From Pratylenchus scribneri (lineage: Eukaryota; Nematoda; Chromadorea; Rhabditida; Pratylenchidae): 64,000 nucleotides of DNA. Location of the stretch: NCBI GenBank assembly GCA_030063045.1, contig JAQSEB010000124.1, positions 496,001 to 560,000 of the forward strand, written 5' to 3'. Below the pieces are notes generated by a model. It saw only the letters and a list, made by a program, of their open reading frames with translations, ran no database searches and was not told the DNA's origin. Numbering within the stretch: position 1 is the stretch's first letter; each line of letters opens with the position of its first letter. The position numbers were made by a program, and so were the translations under genes. This document shows, piece after piece, positions 12,202 to 22,354 of this stretch.

Positions 12202-12555
12202 TTGAAAAGAAAATTTACTAAAGTTACTGATGGAACGGTGTCATCTGAAAAAAGAATTCGCTCCCAAAGAAAAAATATTGAGCAACATCAACATCGTTCT
12301 GATTATGTGGCTGATGAAAATCAAGAAATTGTTCTTGATCCAAATCCATTGACTTTTTACGATCCAAAGGAAAGAATTGTAAGAACATGGGATCATTTCC
12401 CTCAGTGGCGATGGCGACAAGAACAAAAACAAAAACAACAACAAAATTTGGGACAACATTCTCCTACTGCGGGGATAGTCCAGCAGGGGTCGCCGCTATT
12501 TTTGGGTGAGTCATTGGGAATCAACAAATTGCTTGGCAAAATTTCAGTTTTTTAA
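12202..12555 (+). CDS. Coding exon(s) of an orphan gene, Gln-rich
   Basis: An open exon ends at a consensus donor (GTGAGT at 12506) and reads a polar protein including SSEKRIRSQRKN, VLDPNPLTFYDPKERIVR, WDHFPQWRWRQEQ and a Gln-rich run. A short terminal exon at 12548-12555 would close it (Val-Phe-stop) in phase. The 5' boundary is not clear: the frame is open from 12157 with no ATG, and no acceptor fits the upstream gene. The start given is the open-frame limit, not a proven start codon. Product unknown. Confidence 0.4.
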   Translation: MKRKFTKVTDGTVSSEKRIRSQRKNIEQHQHRSDYVADENQEIVLDPNPLTFYDPKERIVRTWDHFPQWRWRQEQKQKQQQNLGQHSPTAGIVQQGSPLFLGESLGINKLLGKISVF

Positions 12556-12920
12556 GAGACTAGAATAGTTGCACCAGTCAATTAAGTGTTCTATGTTTTT
12601 TTTTTTAAATTGATTGAACTGAAAAGTTTTACTGGGGTTATCTAGGGGTGCTGAACATTGATGGAATTAGTTTTGATTTTGATCCAATATACTTTGTATA
12701 AGATCATGCATATGGTATTTTGTGTATTACGGTAATTGGATTGTCCAGTATAGGGTAATCGAGGATGCTGAACACTGATGATGACAATGGTTTTTGTTTT
12801 TTATACTGGAAATATCTAAATTTGGGTTGATAGTTTAGGGGATTATGCCGATCAATGCAGAATATTCTAACATCACTATAGAGAATATTCCACAAATTTT
12901 CCAATTCAAATTAAGGAAAT
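12556..12920. other. Spacer, no gene seen
   Basis: Between the Gln-rich exon and the FLYWCH gene. It contains two similar stretches around GGGTGCTGAACATTGATG and GAGGATGCTGAACACTGATG, about 110 bp apart, which may be an old local repeat. Nothing coding was supported. Confidence 0.4.
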
Positions 12921-13275
12921 ATGGAAGGGAATGAAAATGATAAACCATCAAAACGAAGGGCTCTAAACTACAAAGAAATTCGTCGATTTCACAGTGAAAA
13001 GGATTTTGAACAGTGGATCAAATCATCAGATTGGAGAATGTAAACAAAAAAAAAAAAAATTATAAATATTATAATTCAGTTTCCGATTTAATAAAGGAGA
13101 AAATGTTTTATATTGGTGCACATACTATCGCAAAAAAGGCTATAATAAGTGCAAGGCCCGTCTCAAGGTTACCCGCCCAGCAACTGACACTATAATCGCC
13201 GAAGAAGCCGACATTCCACACTATCACGAACCAATTAAGCCACTTGTAGGGCAAAGCAAGCCGATGCACCCGTGA
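12921..13275 (+). CDS. Small FLYWCH-type zinc-finger protein
   Basis: Two exons: 12921-13039 and 13080-13275; 315 nt, 104 aa. The intron is only 40 bp. Exon 1 begins MEGNENDKPSKRRALNYKEI. Exon 2 reads FNKGENVLYWCTYYRKKGY, NKCKARL and later HYHEP. The order WC, CKAR, HxH is the signature of the FLYWCH finger, a DNA-binding module found in host regulators and also in proteins associated with Mutator-like transposases. The protein is just one finger and a basic tail, so it could be a transcription regulator or a remnant or domesticated part of a transposon. An upstream exon cannot be excluded, because the chosen ATG is simply the first in frame. Confidence 0.7.
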
Positions 13276-14405
13276 ATATTTGTACAGAAGGCATATTTAC
13301 AAAAATGATAAATTGTTTTCAACTTTCGTGGAATGAATTGACTGAATATTCATTTGTAAACAATTCTAAATTATTAAATTTTGAAAAATTCTATCATTTT
13401 TAAAAAATATTTATTCATTTGGAATCCTATTTCCGGGGAAAATACAATTAATTTAAATTTTTCAAATTTATTTATTCTATATTTTATTTTACTAGTTTAT
13501 ACTTTTTAATTTTTTCTGCTTGTCATTTTAATCAAATTTCTATTTTATTGGCATAAATTCTTTCATTTAAATTTGATTTTTATTATACAACCAAGACAGC
13601 TGCAGAAATTTTTCATTACTTTCAAGATTGATTAGCTTTATTGATACCGGTATAACCTCTATTAATACCCCAGTCTCGAGTTTGGGGACTCATACTTTAT
13701 CTCAAGGGTGAAATTTAAAACAATTTTTTTATTGCATTTTCTTAGGTCAACAAAAAGTCTATTTTTATAATTTAAATATAAAAACATGATTTTTAGAATT
13801 ATAAAAATTAATATTAACAATGACAAAAAATTTATATTATTGCTTAAATTAATAAACCATTTTTAATTTTTCACTTTGAATTTTTTTCTCACAAGGAAAT
13901 AATGAATTCTTAATTAACAGAAATTTTAATTTGATTTATTTAATTTAAATTAAAATATTTTTTATTATACTTTTCCATTCGTTCCTCAATATTCCATTTG
14001 ATTTTTTTATACAGTTTATTTGAATGTTTTTCAATTTTATTAACGATTGAATTATTAATAATCATTCCTATTTTATAATTACAATTTTAAATTCATTGCA
14101 TGATTTTTAAAAACAGAAAATTCCTTTGAATGAAAGCAAGCACCGACCAAAAAAATGAAAAATCACTGATCAAATTAAAGTATTTTGCATTAGTCTGGAT
14201 GAGAGGAATTCGCTTAAAAGACGGCTTTTAAAAAAGAATAAATTATTAAAAAATAGACTATCACATTCCTTGGTCATTTTTTTTCTTTTTCACTTTTGAT
14301 TGCCGAAATTTAGTCTACATTTTTTTGCATTTCCAATAAAATTTTATTTATCCGAAAATTTCAAAAAATATTCAAAAAACATAAATAATTTTAATAGGAA
14401 ATAAA
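13276..14405. other. Spacer; duplication unit 1 begins within it
   Basis: The part 13367-13565 repeats 5735-5940. From about 13890 the sequence matches 23600 onwards, marking where the two duplicated gene A/B units become alignable. No gene was supported here. Confidence 0.5.
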
Positions 14406-16103
14406 ATGTTAAAAAATGGGCCATTTTGGGAACTACTTCGCATTTTCCTTTTGGCCATTTTGCTTTGCCTCAACTTGGACGATGTGGATGGAGGCCTTCC
14501 AAGGATGGGTCCACGTTTTAGCCGGCCAATTTCCTCCCCAACAATTAGCAAATATCCAAAACGAAGACCACTAGCAAAAAAACCGAAATTACCTGCCGAA
14601 CCACCAGGATTCAAATCTGTGGCCGATCATCCGCTGTCACATTATTTTCCCAAAGATGAAGTACGAAAAATGTTGAATGATGAAGCCTCGGCTGGTAAAA
14701 CACTGCATTATTATGAAAATTAACTTTTTAGGCCTCATTAAAAGGTTTAATTTCCAAAAATCTCCTCTCTAAAGTTTCCCCAATATTTTAATTTGTCAGC
14801 TGGCATTCGACTTCAAAATTCCGTTAAAATTTCACATAATTTCCTTTTGTATTGGCGATGGGGCAGAAAATTTGAAAATTAAATTAATTTGACATTTCTA
14901 GAGGCAATTTAATATAAAAATTAATTTTTAAGGTAAATTAAAATTATTGTAAAATGACTGTAATCAAAAATGATTATTTTGTAATTTTGGAAATAAAAAA
15001 ATGAAATTTAATTGTTAACTAAAAATTGGTATTTTAAGCCATTCACTTTATTTTGGTGCCGATATTTTACTCTATGATGATACATTTTAAAATAATTTTT
15101 TTCATAGTAATTATCAATTTCCAATAATTTTCCAGAATTTAAAAAAATCATTGACAAAACCAAAATCAATGGCCATCCAAATGGAAAAGAAATCAACCAT
15201 TTTGGAAATTTGCATAATGGTCCGAATTTGCCGAGTCCATCAACATCAAACGGCTTCAGCAGACAGTTCTATTTTATAAATTATAATATATTTGATTGGG
15301 TCATCTAGAGCTTTATTCAATGATCAACATGATTGATCATAATCAATTTATTGAATAATGATCCATAGAAATTTATGTACCGTTTCCTTAGAAAATCACA
15401 TTTTTCCAAATAAATATTAGCTTTAAAAATTGATAAAAAATAAAATATATTTTATTGGCCCCTAAGCCCTAATCTGTACGAATTGATCAAAGAGAGAATT
15501 ATTGGATTTGAATGGAAATTGTTTAAAATTATATTAAAAAAGCGGCAAAATAAACCAAAAAAGGTAGTTTTCGTTTTCTGTTAATTTTATTGATCATTAA
15601 TTTGATATCAAAATGTCCCCAATTTTATTATTAAATTGCTAGATTTTTGTAATATTAGCCGAAAATTTTTTTATATTTATAGCTTAATCATTAATCACAT
15701 CTTATACATTTTAAAATTTTAAGAAATGACCAAAATTTTCCTATAATTTCAGTCCTTATGACAATGAAGCTCGTCGATCTCCTTCTACTACGCCAAATAG
15801 GTTCAATCGGCCACTGGCAACAGATCAATCCAATCATCCAGAACTTTTTGGCGGGTATTTACATCAAAGTCAGAGGATTAATTTAATTTTAATTTTTTGC
15901 CCAGTTCACATCGTGATGCAGCCCCAGTCCGTGTGATGGACACAAATGGAAATACTAATAAAATTGGGGAAAGTGCGCCTGCTGCTGCTAGAAGGAATTG
16001 GGAAACCTTTGATGATGAGCCTGAACAAAGGCCTAGGAATAATAGGCAGAGAAGCATTGATGAACATGATGAAATGCAAATGCCATCAACATCAAATGAG
16101 TGA
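14406..16103 (+). CDS. Orphan secreted protein A, copy 1
   Basis: Four exons: 14406-14694, 15136-15265, 15753-15854 and 15905-16103; 720 nt, 239 aa. All intron phases agree. The start MLKNGPFWELLRIFLLAI has a hydrophobic core and a likely cleavage near VDG, so secretion is predicted. The mature part is polar, first Pro/Lys/Arg-rich (KYPKRRPLAKKPKLPAEPP), then Ser/Asn/Arg-rich (DNEARRSPSTTPNRF, NWETFDDEPEQRPRNN) and ends MPSTSNE. No known domain; probably disordered. AATAAA follows at about 16123. It is followed 455 bp later by gene B on the same strand, and the pair is duplicated together. Function unknown. Confidence 0.7.
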
Positions 16104-16557
16104 ATATTATTTATTTTAAAATTAATAAACAAAATGGAAAAGCGGTGGACTGGGCATGCTATATAACCCATTTTTAATACTCAATTATTTAACATTTTTA
16201 TACTAAATAAAATTGGAAATATTTGTTTAAAAAATTTATAGTCAGAATTCGGATTCTTATTGAAATTTTAATTTTGTAATAAATAATTTATTAATGCATA
16301 ATTTCGAAATTTTATTCTATGATGAGTGAAATTCACGAATAAAGTAGGTGATCCAGATTCGAAAATCGAAATGGCTGATTGATTCTTCTACTTTTTTCAT
16401 GGAATTTTTTTTGCTTCGGGTCTTGTTTAGAATTGAGATTGAGAATGATTTTAAAAAAAAAGCCATAGAAAAGAATAAGAGAGAGTGGGGATTAAATTTT
16501 AAATTTTCTTCATATTCAATAATTTTTATTGAATGAAAATTTCAAAATAATTTATTA

Positions 16558-18775
16558 ATGAAAAAATTAATTTTTTTAAAATTTTTTCACAAAGACATTC
16601 CTATTAAATTGCTTATTTTCATTCCAATTTTTAGTGATACTTATCACTGGGAATGGCTCGAGAGAAATCAGCCGGGAAATTTGGAGAGATTCAAGAAATT
16701 TTATAAAGATGCAACAAAAATTAATGATAAACCAACAGTGAAAAAAGATATTGGTGAATTGGCCTTTAGCCTTATTCCCGAAAATGATGAACAATTTAGT
16801 GCGATGGTTTATGGTGGTTCAAGACTTCCAAATGCTTTATTAGGTGAGTCCATTCCTAAAAAAAATTTGCGCTAAAAATTTTACTCATAAAGAATATTTT
16901 TAAATGGTATGGGTTTAGGCTAGAATTAGATTTATTTTGTGGATATAGGTCTGATTAGAGATTGGAAACATTTTATGTTCGCAAAAAACGCTGTATTTTA
17001 ACTTTTAAGACATTTAATTTTCAATCGCAAAAATATCACTTTTTAAATTGATATTTTATTTTATTTCCAATAATTTTCATTTAAAATTCAATTGCACAAA
17101 ATTATATCCTTAAATTTATTATAAAAAAAATTATTATTTACTTAAATCTCTTCTTTATATTTTATTTAAAATTTTTATAATAATTTGGTTAATAAATAAA
17201 AATATTAAAATAATTTCTATTTATAAAAATAATCGAAATTTTGAATAAAATAAATTTTGAATCAAATAATTCGAAGAAATTTTCTCCTGAATTCTTTTGA
17301 TTAGTTAATAAATTAAATATTTAATTAGGTGAAGATGAAGACATGCGTGAATTTTTGGCCAGAAGAGCGGCCGTAAGATTTGGAGTTAGGGGAGTTAAGG
17401 AGGGGATTAATGCACTGTTGCCAGCTGAAAACGCTGAGTCAATTATGGATGTTGCCGGCCCATTTGCTGGTGCTGCCGCCGCACCAATAATTTCCAGATC
17501 CGTGGGCAGAGGATTTAAAGGATATGAAAGATACAAGAAGAGAGGACAATTGCCATGGCAAAAGCAGGAAAATCAAAAGACTCTTGGGTAATCTCTTTTT
17601 ATATTTAATTTATTAATTAATTTCTAAGAAAGACCCAAGAATAGGAATTTGGTTAAATGGCATCAATTTGGGAATAGTGCTTTAAAATGCTTAAAATATG
17701 CCGCTAGATATTAAATGGAAGATTTTAGAATTAATTTATAAGAATTCAATTTTGTTATAGTAGATATAAATATTTCTTTAAAAACGCTAAAAAATCCATA
17801 TTGTGATTTGATTAAAGAAATAAAATTTATGCCATAGCCAAAATATTGATCCTCAATAAGACCATTAAATGATATAAAGGAATTTTGGGGAAAAGTTCAC
17901 TCGTCTAACCACCAATAATTAATGTTTAATTTATACTCAGTGCAATTTAGAATAGTAAAGGTGACATTGATTTAAAATATAGATTTTTTTAAATATATCA
18001 ATAAGGCAAATTTTCCCACCACATTTAAAATTATAGCAAACAATTTTCCATTTTCATATGGATGGTATTTAATTTGTAGAAAAAAAAACATTAAAAATGT
18101 CGAAAAGTTTATAACGGTTTAATAGTTTGTCCTGGACTCCCAAAACCTATACCTATTGGATAGATCTCGCCAAGACGTGTCGATTGGTATATATTTTGTC
18201 ATTGTTTGATCAAAATTAAAGGGATAAAACCACTTAAACCATCTTGTAGATTTTGGTTCAACCATTAAACCATGACAAATTATATACCAATCTTTGCGTC
18301 TTGATGAGCTCTATCGAATGGTAGTTTGTGAATTTTGGACAAACCACTAAACTATAAACTTTTGGACATTTTCAAAGCTCTTTTTGAAATTTTCAATTTT
18401 TTTCTACATTTTAAATATTTCCCGTTTTATATCCAAAAATACCCAAACAGAATCGACAAATATTTGTATGATTTCGAGAAAGGAACATTGAGAAAGGCGA
18501 CAGACCCGAAAAACCTTTGCCCATATGTGGCCCGATGTGCCATCGTTGGTAGTGGCACTCTCGCTGGAGGAACCATTGGAACGGCTGCCGGACCGCCGGG
18601 AATGTTGGTTGGCGGCGTAATTGGCAACAAGGTGGCCGAACGATTTGTGTCAGCACCGGTAGAGGAAGGCATAAGAAGACAATTTAGAAGACGCAGGCAA
18701 TTCGATTATAAAAAACTTCGCGAATCCTTGTCCTTGGATGATGATGAAGGTGCAATTTCGTTTCCTGAATCCTGA
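16558..18775 (+). CDS. Orphan protein B with glycine-rich hydrophobic segment, copy 1
   Basis: Three exons: 16558-16843, 17329-17587 and 18451-18775; 870 nt, 289 aa. The start MKKLIFLKFFHKDIPIKLL looks like a signal peptide, but TTTTTAG at 16628-16634 could instead be an acceptor from an unseen exon. Features are a HWEWLERNQPGNLERF region, an arginine-rich FLARRAAVRFGVRG, an Ala-rich VAGPFAGAAAAPIIS, and in exon 3 a Gly-rich hydrophobic segment (about residues 211-241, CAIVGSGTLAGGTIGTAAG) followed by an Arg-rich tail. The Gly spacing suggests membrane insertion, not a known enzyme. The stop codon lies at the edge of a palindromic element (18776-19150). Intron 2 contains another palindrome at about 18100-18375. 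Confidence 0.65.
18100..18375. mobile_element. Palindromic element in gene B intron 2, copy 1
   Basis: Inverted arms read AAGTTTATA..GGTTTAATAGTTTGTCC on the left, mirrored by GGACAAACCACTAAACTATA on the right. The inner parts share ATTGGTATATA and a CCAAGACG-type block. It is related in its core to the GST-intron element. The second copy is at 27755-28035; a one-arm fragment is at 51890-51960 together with adjoining gene B intron sequence. Confidence 0.6.
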
Positions 18776-19150
18776 ATAGTGCAAATGTGGATGTTTCCTG
18801 AATAGTGCAAATGTGGACGTTTTATACTTATAATAAATCAGAAACGGGTTTTAGGCCCAACAAATCTTATACCAATTTGTAGATCTCATCGAAACACACC
18901 GAATGGTTTCCAAAAATTAAAGAGTTTAAAACCAAAGACTGGAAAAATGATTTAAACGGTTTAATACCCTCTTAATTTTGATTAAACCTATACAAATTAT
19001 ATACCAATCGATGCATCTTGATGAGATCTACAAAATGGTATAAGGTTTGTAGGGCCTAAAACCGGTTTCTGATTTATTATAACTCGAAAACGCCCACATT
19101 TGCACTATTCCTCAGGAAGCGCCCATTATTTGCACGGCCCTTTGTCTATT
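18776..19150. mobile_element. Palindromic miniature element at the 3' end of gene B, copy 1
   Basis: The arms carry repeated TTCCTGAATAGTGCAAATG units followed by GGCGTTTT and AAACCGGTTTCTGATTTATT, mirrored at both ends. It belongs with the element at 3798-4214 (a diverged subfamily) and its duplicate at 28439-28830. The left tip abuts, and probably contributes, the final codons of gene B. Confidence 0.65.
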
Positions 19151-20000
19151 CAGGAATCGATACCATACGGACTACGGATGATGATTGATTGATGAGAAAG
19201 ATGATTCGATGATTCCTTTTTATCATGTGAAAATTCGGTGAAATAAAATAAAATGAATTTATTTGTATTTTATTTGAATAAAAATGAGCATTTATTTATA
19301 TATTTTTTGTAATAAATGAAGCCTATAATATAGATGAATTAATTTTCTGATTTAATATAACAATTGGGCCGAAAAGGTTGGTGTTGTTACAAACGCTGTA
19401 GGATTAATCAATTAAATTGCATTTATTTTGGCATAAAATCAGTTATAAAATGATGATATCAATTGACTAAATTTTTATTTTTAGCTAAAAATTGGTAATA
19501 AACCATTGGTAAAATTATGTATCGGCCCATTTTTGGCCATAATTCTGTTTTAATATGAAAAATTAGCCAAGATTATTAATTTATTCATCCGCTTTATTCC
19601 CCTTACCTCAATACAGACCTTTTCGTCCACAAATTTCATAACTCATCATAACATAAACAGATAATGCAAATAAAAAATGATACAATTTAATCCGAAATGT
19701 AAATGAATAAAAGAATAAACATAAAAGAAATAAATAATTAAAGAATAATTTTTTTTACTTATCGGTTATCCAGGACCAGATTTTTTCCAAAAATCACTTT
19801 TAGTTACCCACAAAATTGGTCAAACCTAAAATCACTTATAATAATGTTTTTTCATCGCTTTTCAATCAAATAAAAGTAATAGAAAAATAATTTTAAACAA
19901 ATTTTTTCAAATCTTTCCTGCTGGATAACTGATAAGTACTTTTTTTACAATTTTAATAAATTGATAGTGAAATTTAATATACACTCTCATATTTCCTCAA
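19151..20000. other. Spacer downstream of gene B (duplicated)
   Basis: Non-coding; matches 28831-29657 with small differences. No RNA gene or regulatory structure was recognised. It ends at the coiled-coil exon on the minus strand. Confidence 0.5.
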
Positions 20001-20265
20001 TTATGGTTTCATTCCAACCGGGAATTTGATGTCACCTTCCGGGAACATTTCCGGTATTTCCATTCGATAAACAAATAAATTGACAGCTAATTGTTGCAAA
20101 GCCCATTCCAATTTCTCCTCTGAACTTCGTTTAAATGCAATTAGGCCCATTCTTTGTCCAGTGAAGAGCATTTTTAAAATAATCTCATTCATTTGCGGAT
20201 GAGAAGATGCCAACTTTTTTAATTTTGTAAATAATTCTAGAAAATGTAAATTCAAGTTGCGGCGC
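20001..20265 (-). pseudogene. Detached last exon of the secreted coiled-coil gene
   Basis: An intact exon-3 frame (acceptor AG then GCGCCGC, stop at 20001) almost identical to 33027-32763. It reads HFLELFTKLKKLASSHPQ, RMGLIAFKRSSEEKLEWA and ends FPVGMKP. The first two exons, which carry the signal peptide and coiled coil, are missing because the unit is cut by the element at 20505. Unless it is spliced to something else it is a gene fragment made by the duplication. Confidence 0.8.
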
Positions 20266-20504
20266 CTTAAATAAGATGGAAATCAAAATATAATATTAAC
20301 AGAAAATTTTGTATTTAAAATTTAAACCAAGAAATTTATATTCTACAAATTAAAGCTGTAGAGCCTAAAATCGGTTTCTGATTTATTATAAATCAAAAAC
20401 TATTTTGGTAATAAAAAAAAGGAATTTTTGTGTTAAAAAAAATAATTTTGATTGCAAAAAATATTTATCATTAAATGATATATAAAAACCAACTTAATTA
20501 TTAT

Positions 20505-20946
20505 CAGAGCTGGGTCCGACTCCGACTCCGGCTCCGACTCCGACTCCAACTCCGACTCCGCTCCGGAGCTGGAGTCGGAGTCGGAGTCGAAAATTAAAAA
20601 GGTCGGAGTCCGGAGTCGGAGCTGGAGTCAAAATTTTTAAAGGTCGGAGTCCGGAGTCGGAGTCGGAGTCAAAAATTTTGAGCGACTCCGGACTCCGGTC
20701 GACTCCGGATTTTTATTTAAAAAATTGTATTTTTTACCTAATTTTAAAAAAAATTTCCCTTTTAAATTTTTTTAAAATTAAACTTTTTTGGATTATTTTG
20801 ACTAAAATTGAAATTTTCATACCAAAATTATATCATTTTCGGAAATAGATATTAATTTTACACAAAAATGCCCTGAAGTCATATCGAAATTACTTTAAAA
20901 AAATTTCTGCGGAGTCAAACTCCGGAGTCGGAGTCGAGTTTTAGAA
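20505..20946. mobile_element. GGAGTC-rich hAT-like miniature element, truncated at the duplication breakpoint
   Basis: It starts CAGAGCTGGGTCCGAC and is packed with GACTCC/GGAGTC iterations near both ends, around a plain A+T core. It is the reverse complement of the complete copy at 52846-53255. It matches that copy up to GAGTTTTAGAA and then switches abruptly to GT11 intron 8 sequence, so roughly the last 95 bp are missing. The corresponding site in the other unit (about 33250) has no element. Confidence 0.85.
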
Positions 20947-21341
20947 CGACAACAAATTTTATGGTCTCAAAAATATAAATTTGTTGATAAATTCATTGAT
21001 TTTATGGTTGAAAAATTTATTTCAAACTTTAAAATTTGCAGTTATTCCATTTGGTTTATTTGTCAAAAGCAATGTCCCGAGGCGAGGATCTTGCATTTGG
21101 CACAATTGCCTGCGATTCCCTTCTGATTACGGCTTCGGCTTCGACATTTGCTTGGTCAGAAAAATTATTTAAAATAAATAATTTTAATTTCCAAAAAAGG
21201 TGGATGGCTTATTTGATGCCGGATAATGCACAAATCTATTATAATTCCGATTTTAAATATACTGACCGATCATATGAAAATTATTTACCCGAATGGAAGG
21301 CAATAAGTCTTAATGATGATGGAACAATCATTTTACGATAA
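20947..21341 (+). pseudogene. Truncated second copy of the GT11 gene (last two exons)
   Basis: Part of intron 8 plus exons 21042-21154 and 21200-21341, matching 10129-10241 and 10285-10426. Both exons remain open with conserved splice sites. Changes include Ser to Leu, Pro to Ser, and Gln to Arg at the last residue. It encodes the KAMSRGEDLAFGTIAC to YLMPDNAQIYYNS part, but lacks the anchor and the HxRxGD site, so it cannot make a full enzyme. Confidence 0.85.
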
Positions 21342-22354
21342 AAAATTTTATATTTTATTTATCAATAAAAATTTTGCAAAAAATTTTTGTTATATTTAGG
21401 ATGTTCATAAATTTAAAAAATAGTGCTTCGCTAGTCTGTACTCTGTATGTTTTAGAGTAAATAAGAAAATGATCTAATTTTATATTTTTATAAAAAACAT
21501 TGTTTTTAGAATTAACTAATATTAAAAAAATAAATTATTACTTGAATTAATAAATAAATTTGGCCTGTAAAAATTGAGTTTTATTTTGTTTTTTACTTTG
21601 AATTTTATATAACATGAAAATAATGAATATGAATATTATTCTGTAATCCCATAAATTTATATCCAAATCAAAATATGCTCCAAATTCCTCTTCTAATTTC
21701 TTCCAATTCTTATCTTTATTTTGTCAACTTCTAATATTTTACAATTGTTTCTCCTCTTACAAGGGAAGTAATTCAGGTGACCGTGGAATTTTGGAACGAA
21801 ACCTGTTGTAACTAACCGAGTTATGGTTCATTGGAAAGTGGCCAAATTGGCCATATTTGGGAAAAATTCGATAAAAAATTTCAAAAATTTTTAGGTCTAG
21901 AAAACTTATACCATTATTGTAGCCCATTAAATTCTCTACAAAATGAAGTTTAGTTCATAATTTTTTATCATCTCTAAAAGGAGCTATGAGTTATGGCCAA
22001 AATAGCTGGAAAAGCCGATTTGCCATATCCGGCCAAGATGGCTCATTCCGCAGCTAAAATTAAAATTTTTCTAATAAACCCATATACAATCTATTACTTA
22101 CAACAGATTTCGTCCCAAAATTCCACGGTCATCTGAAGTACTTCCCTTGTTAGTTAATTTAAATTCCATTCCAATAACAAACAGAATTTGAAGGAATAAA
22201 AATGGTTGGGTTTATTTTCTGAGGAAATGGAATGAAAAGAAAGGGATCATGCATTATTTATATTTAATATCAGACCAAACGTCAAAAACAATCATTTCAA
22301 TTTTTCCTCAGTCAGCAGATCATTTCAATTTATCCTTTAATTCATAAATTTTCA
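21342..22354. other. Spacer matching 10427-10900, interrupted by an inserted element
   Basis: Duplicate of the region downstream of GT11, but without the 38-bp minisatellite and with the 390-bp element at 21760-22149. After about 22245 the two units no longer align, and unit 2 continues into the C-type lectin. No gene was seen within it. Confidence 0.6.
21760..22149. mobile_element. 390-bp inverted-repeat element, insertion without target duplication
   Basis: The terminal inverted repeats are about 55 bp: CAAGGGAAGTAATTCAGGTG at the left and its near-mirror ending CACTTCCCTTG-like (CTTCCCTTG) at the right, including CCGTGGAATTTTGG in both arms. The empty site is preserved in the paralogous segment (about 10808): CTCTTA joins TTAGTT exactly. 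No base is duplicated, unless the TTATTA of the empty copy is itself an excision footprint. Confidence 0.85.

Larger units (their letters stand above)
13890..20504. repeat. Segmental duplication, unit 1 (pairs with 23600-33250)
   Basis: Contains gene A, gene B and the last exon of the coiled-coil gene. Positions are offset by about 9660 in the central part. The central tract 16164-17938 is identical by eye to 25823-27598 apart from one A-run length, while the flanks show scattered substitutions and indels. The right end is cut by the GGAGTC element at 20505. Confidence 0.9.

Noticed and set aside
3798..19150. Idea that the palindromic elements carry captured target DNA in their tips, because tips differ between 3798 and 18776
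   Set aside because: Aligning TCCACAATTCTGCAATTATG with TTCCTGAATAGTGCAAATGT shows they are diverged versions of one unit, so subfamily divergence explains them.
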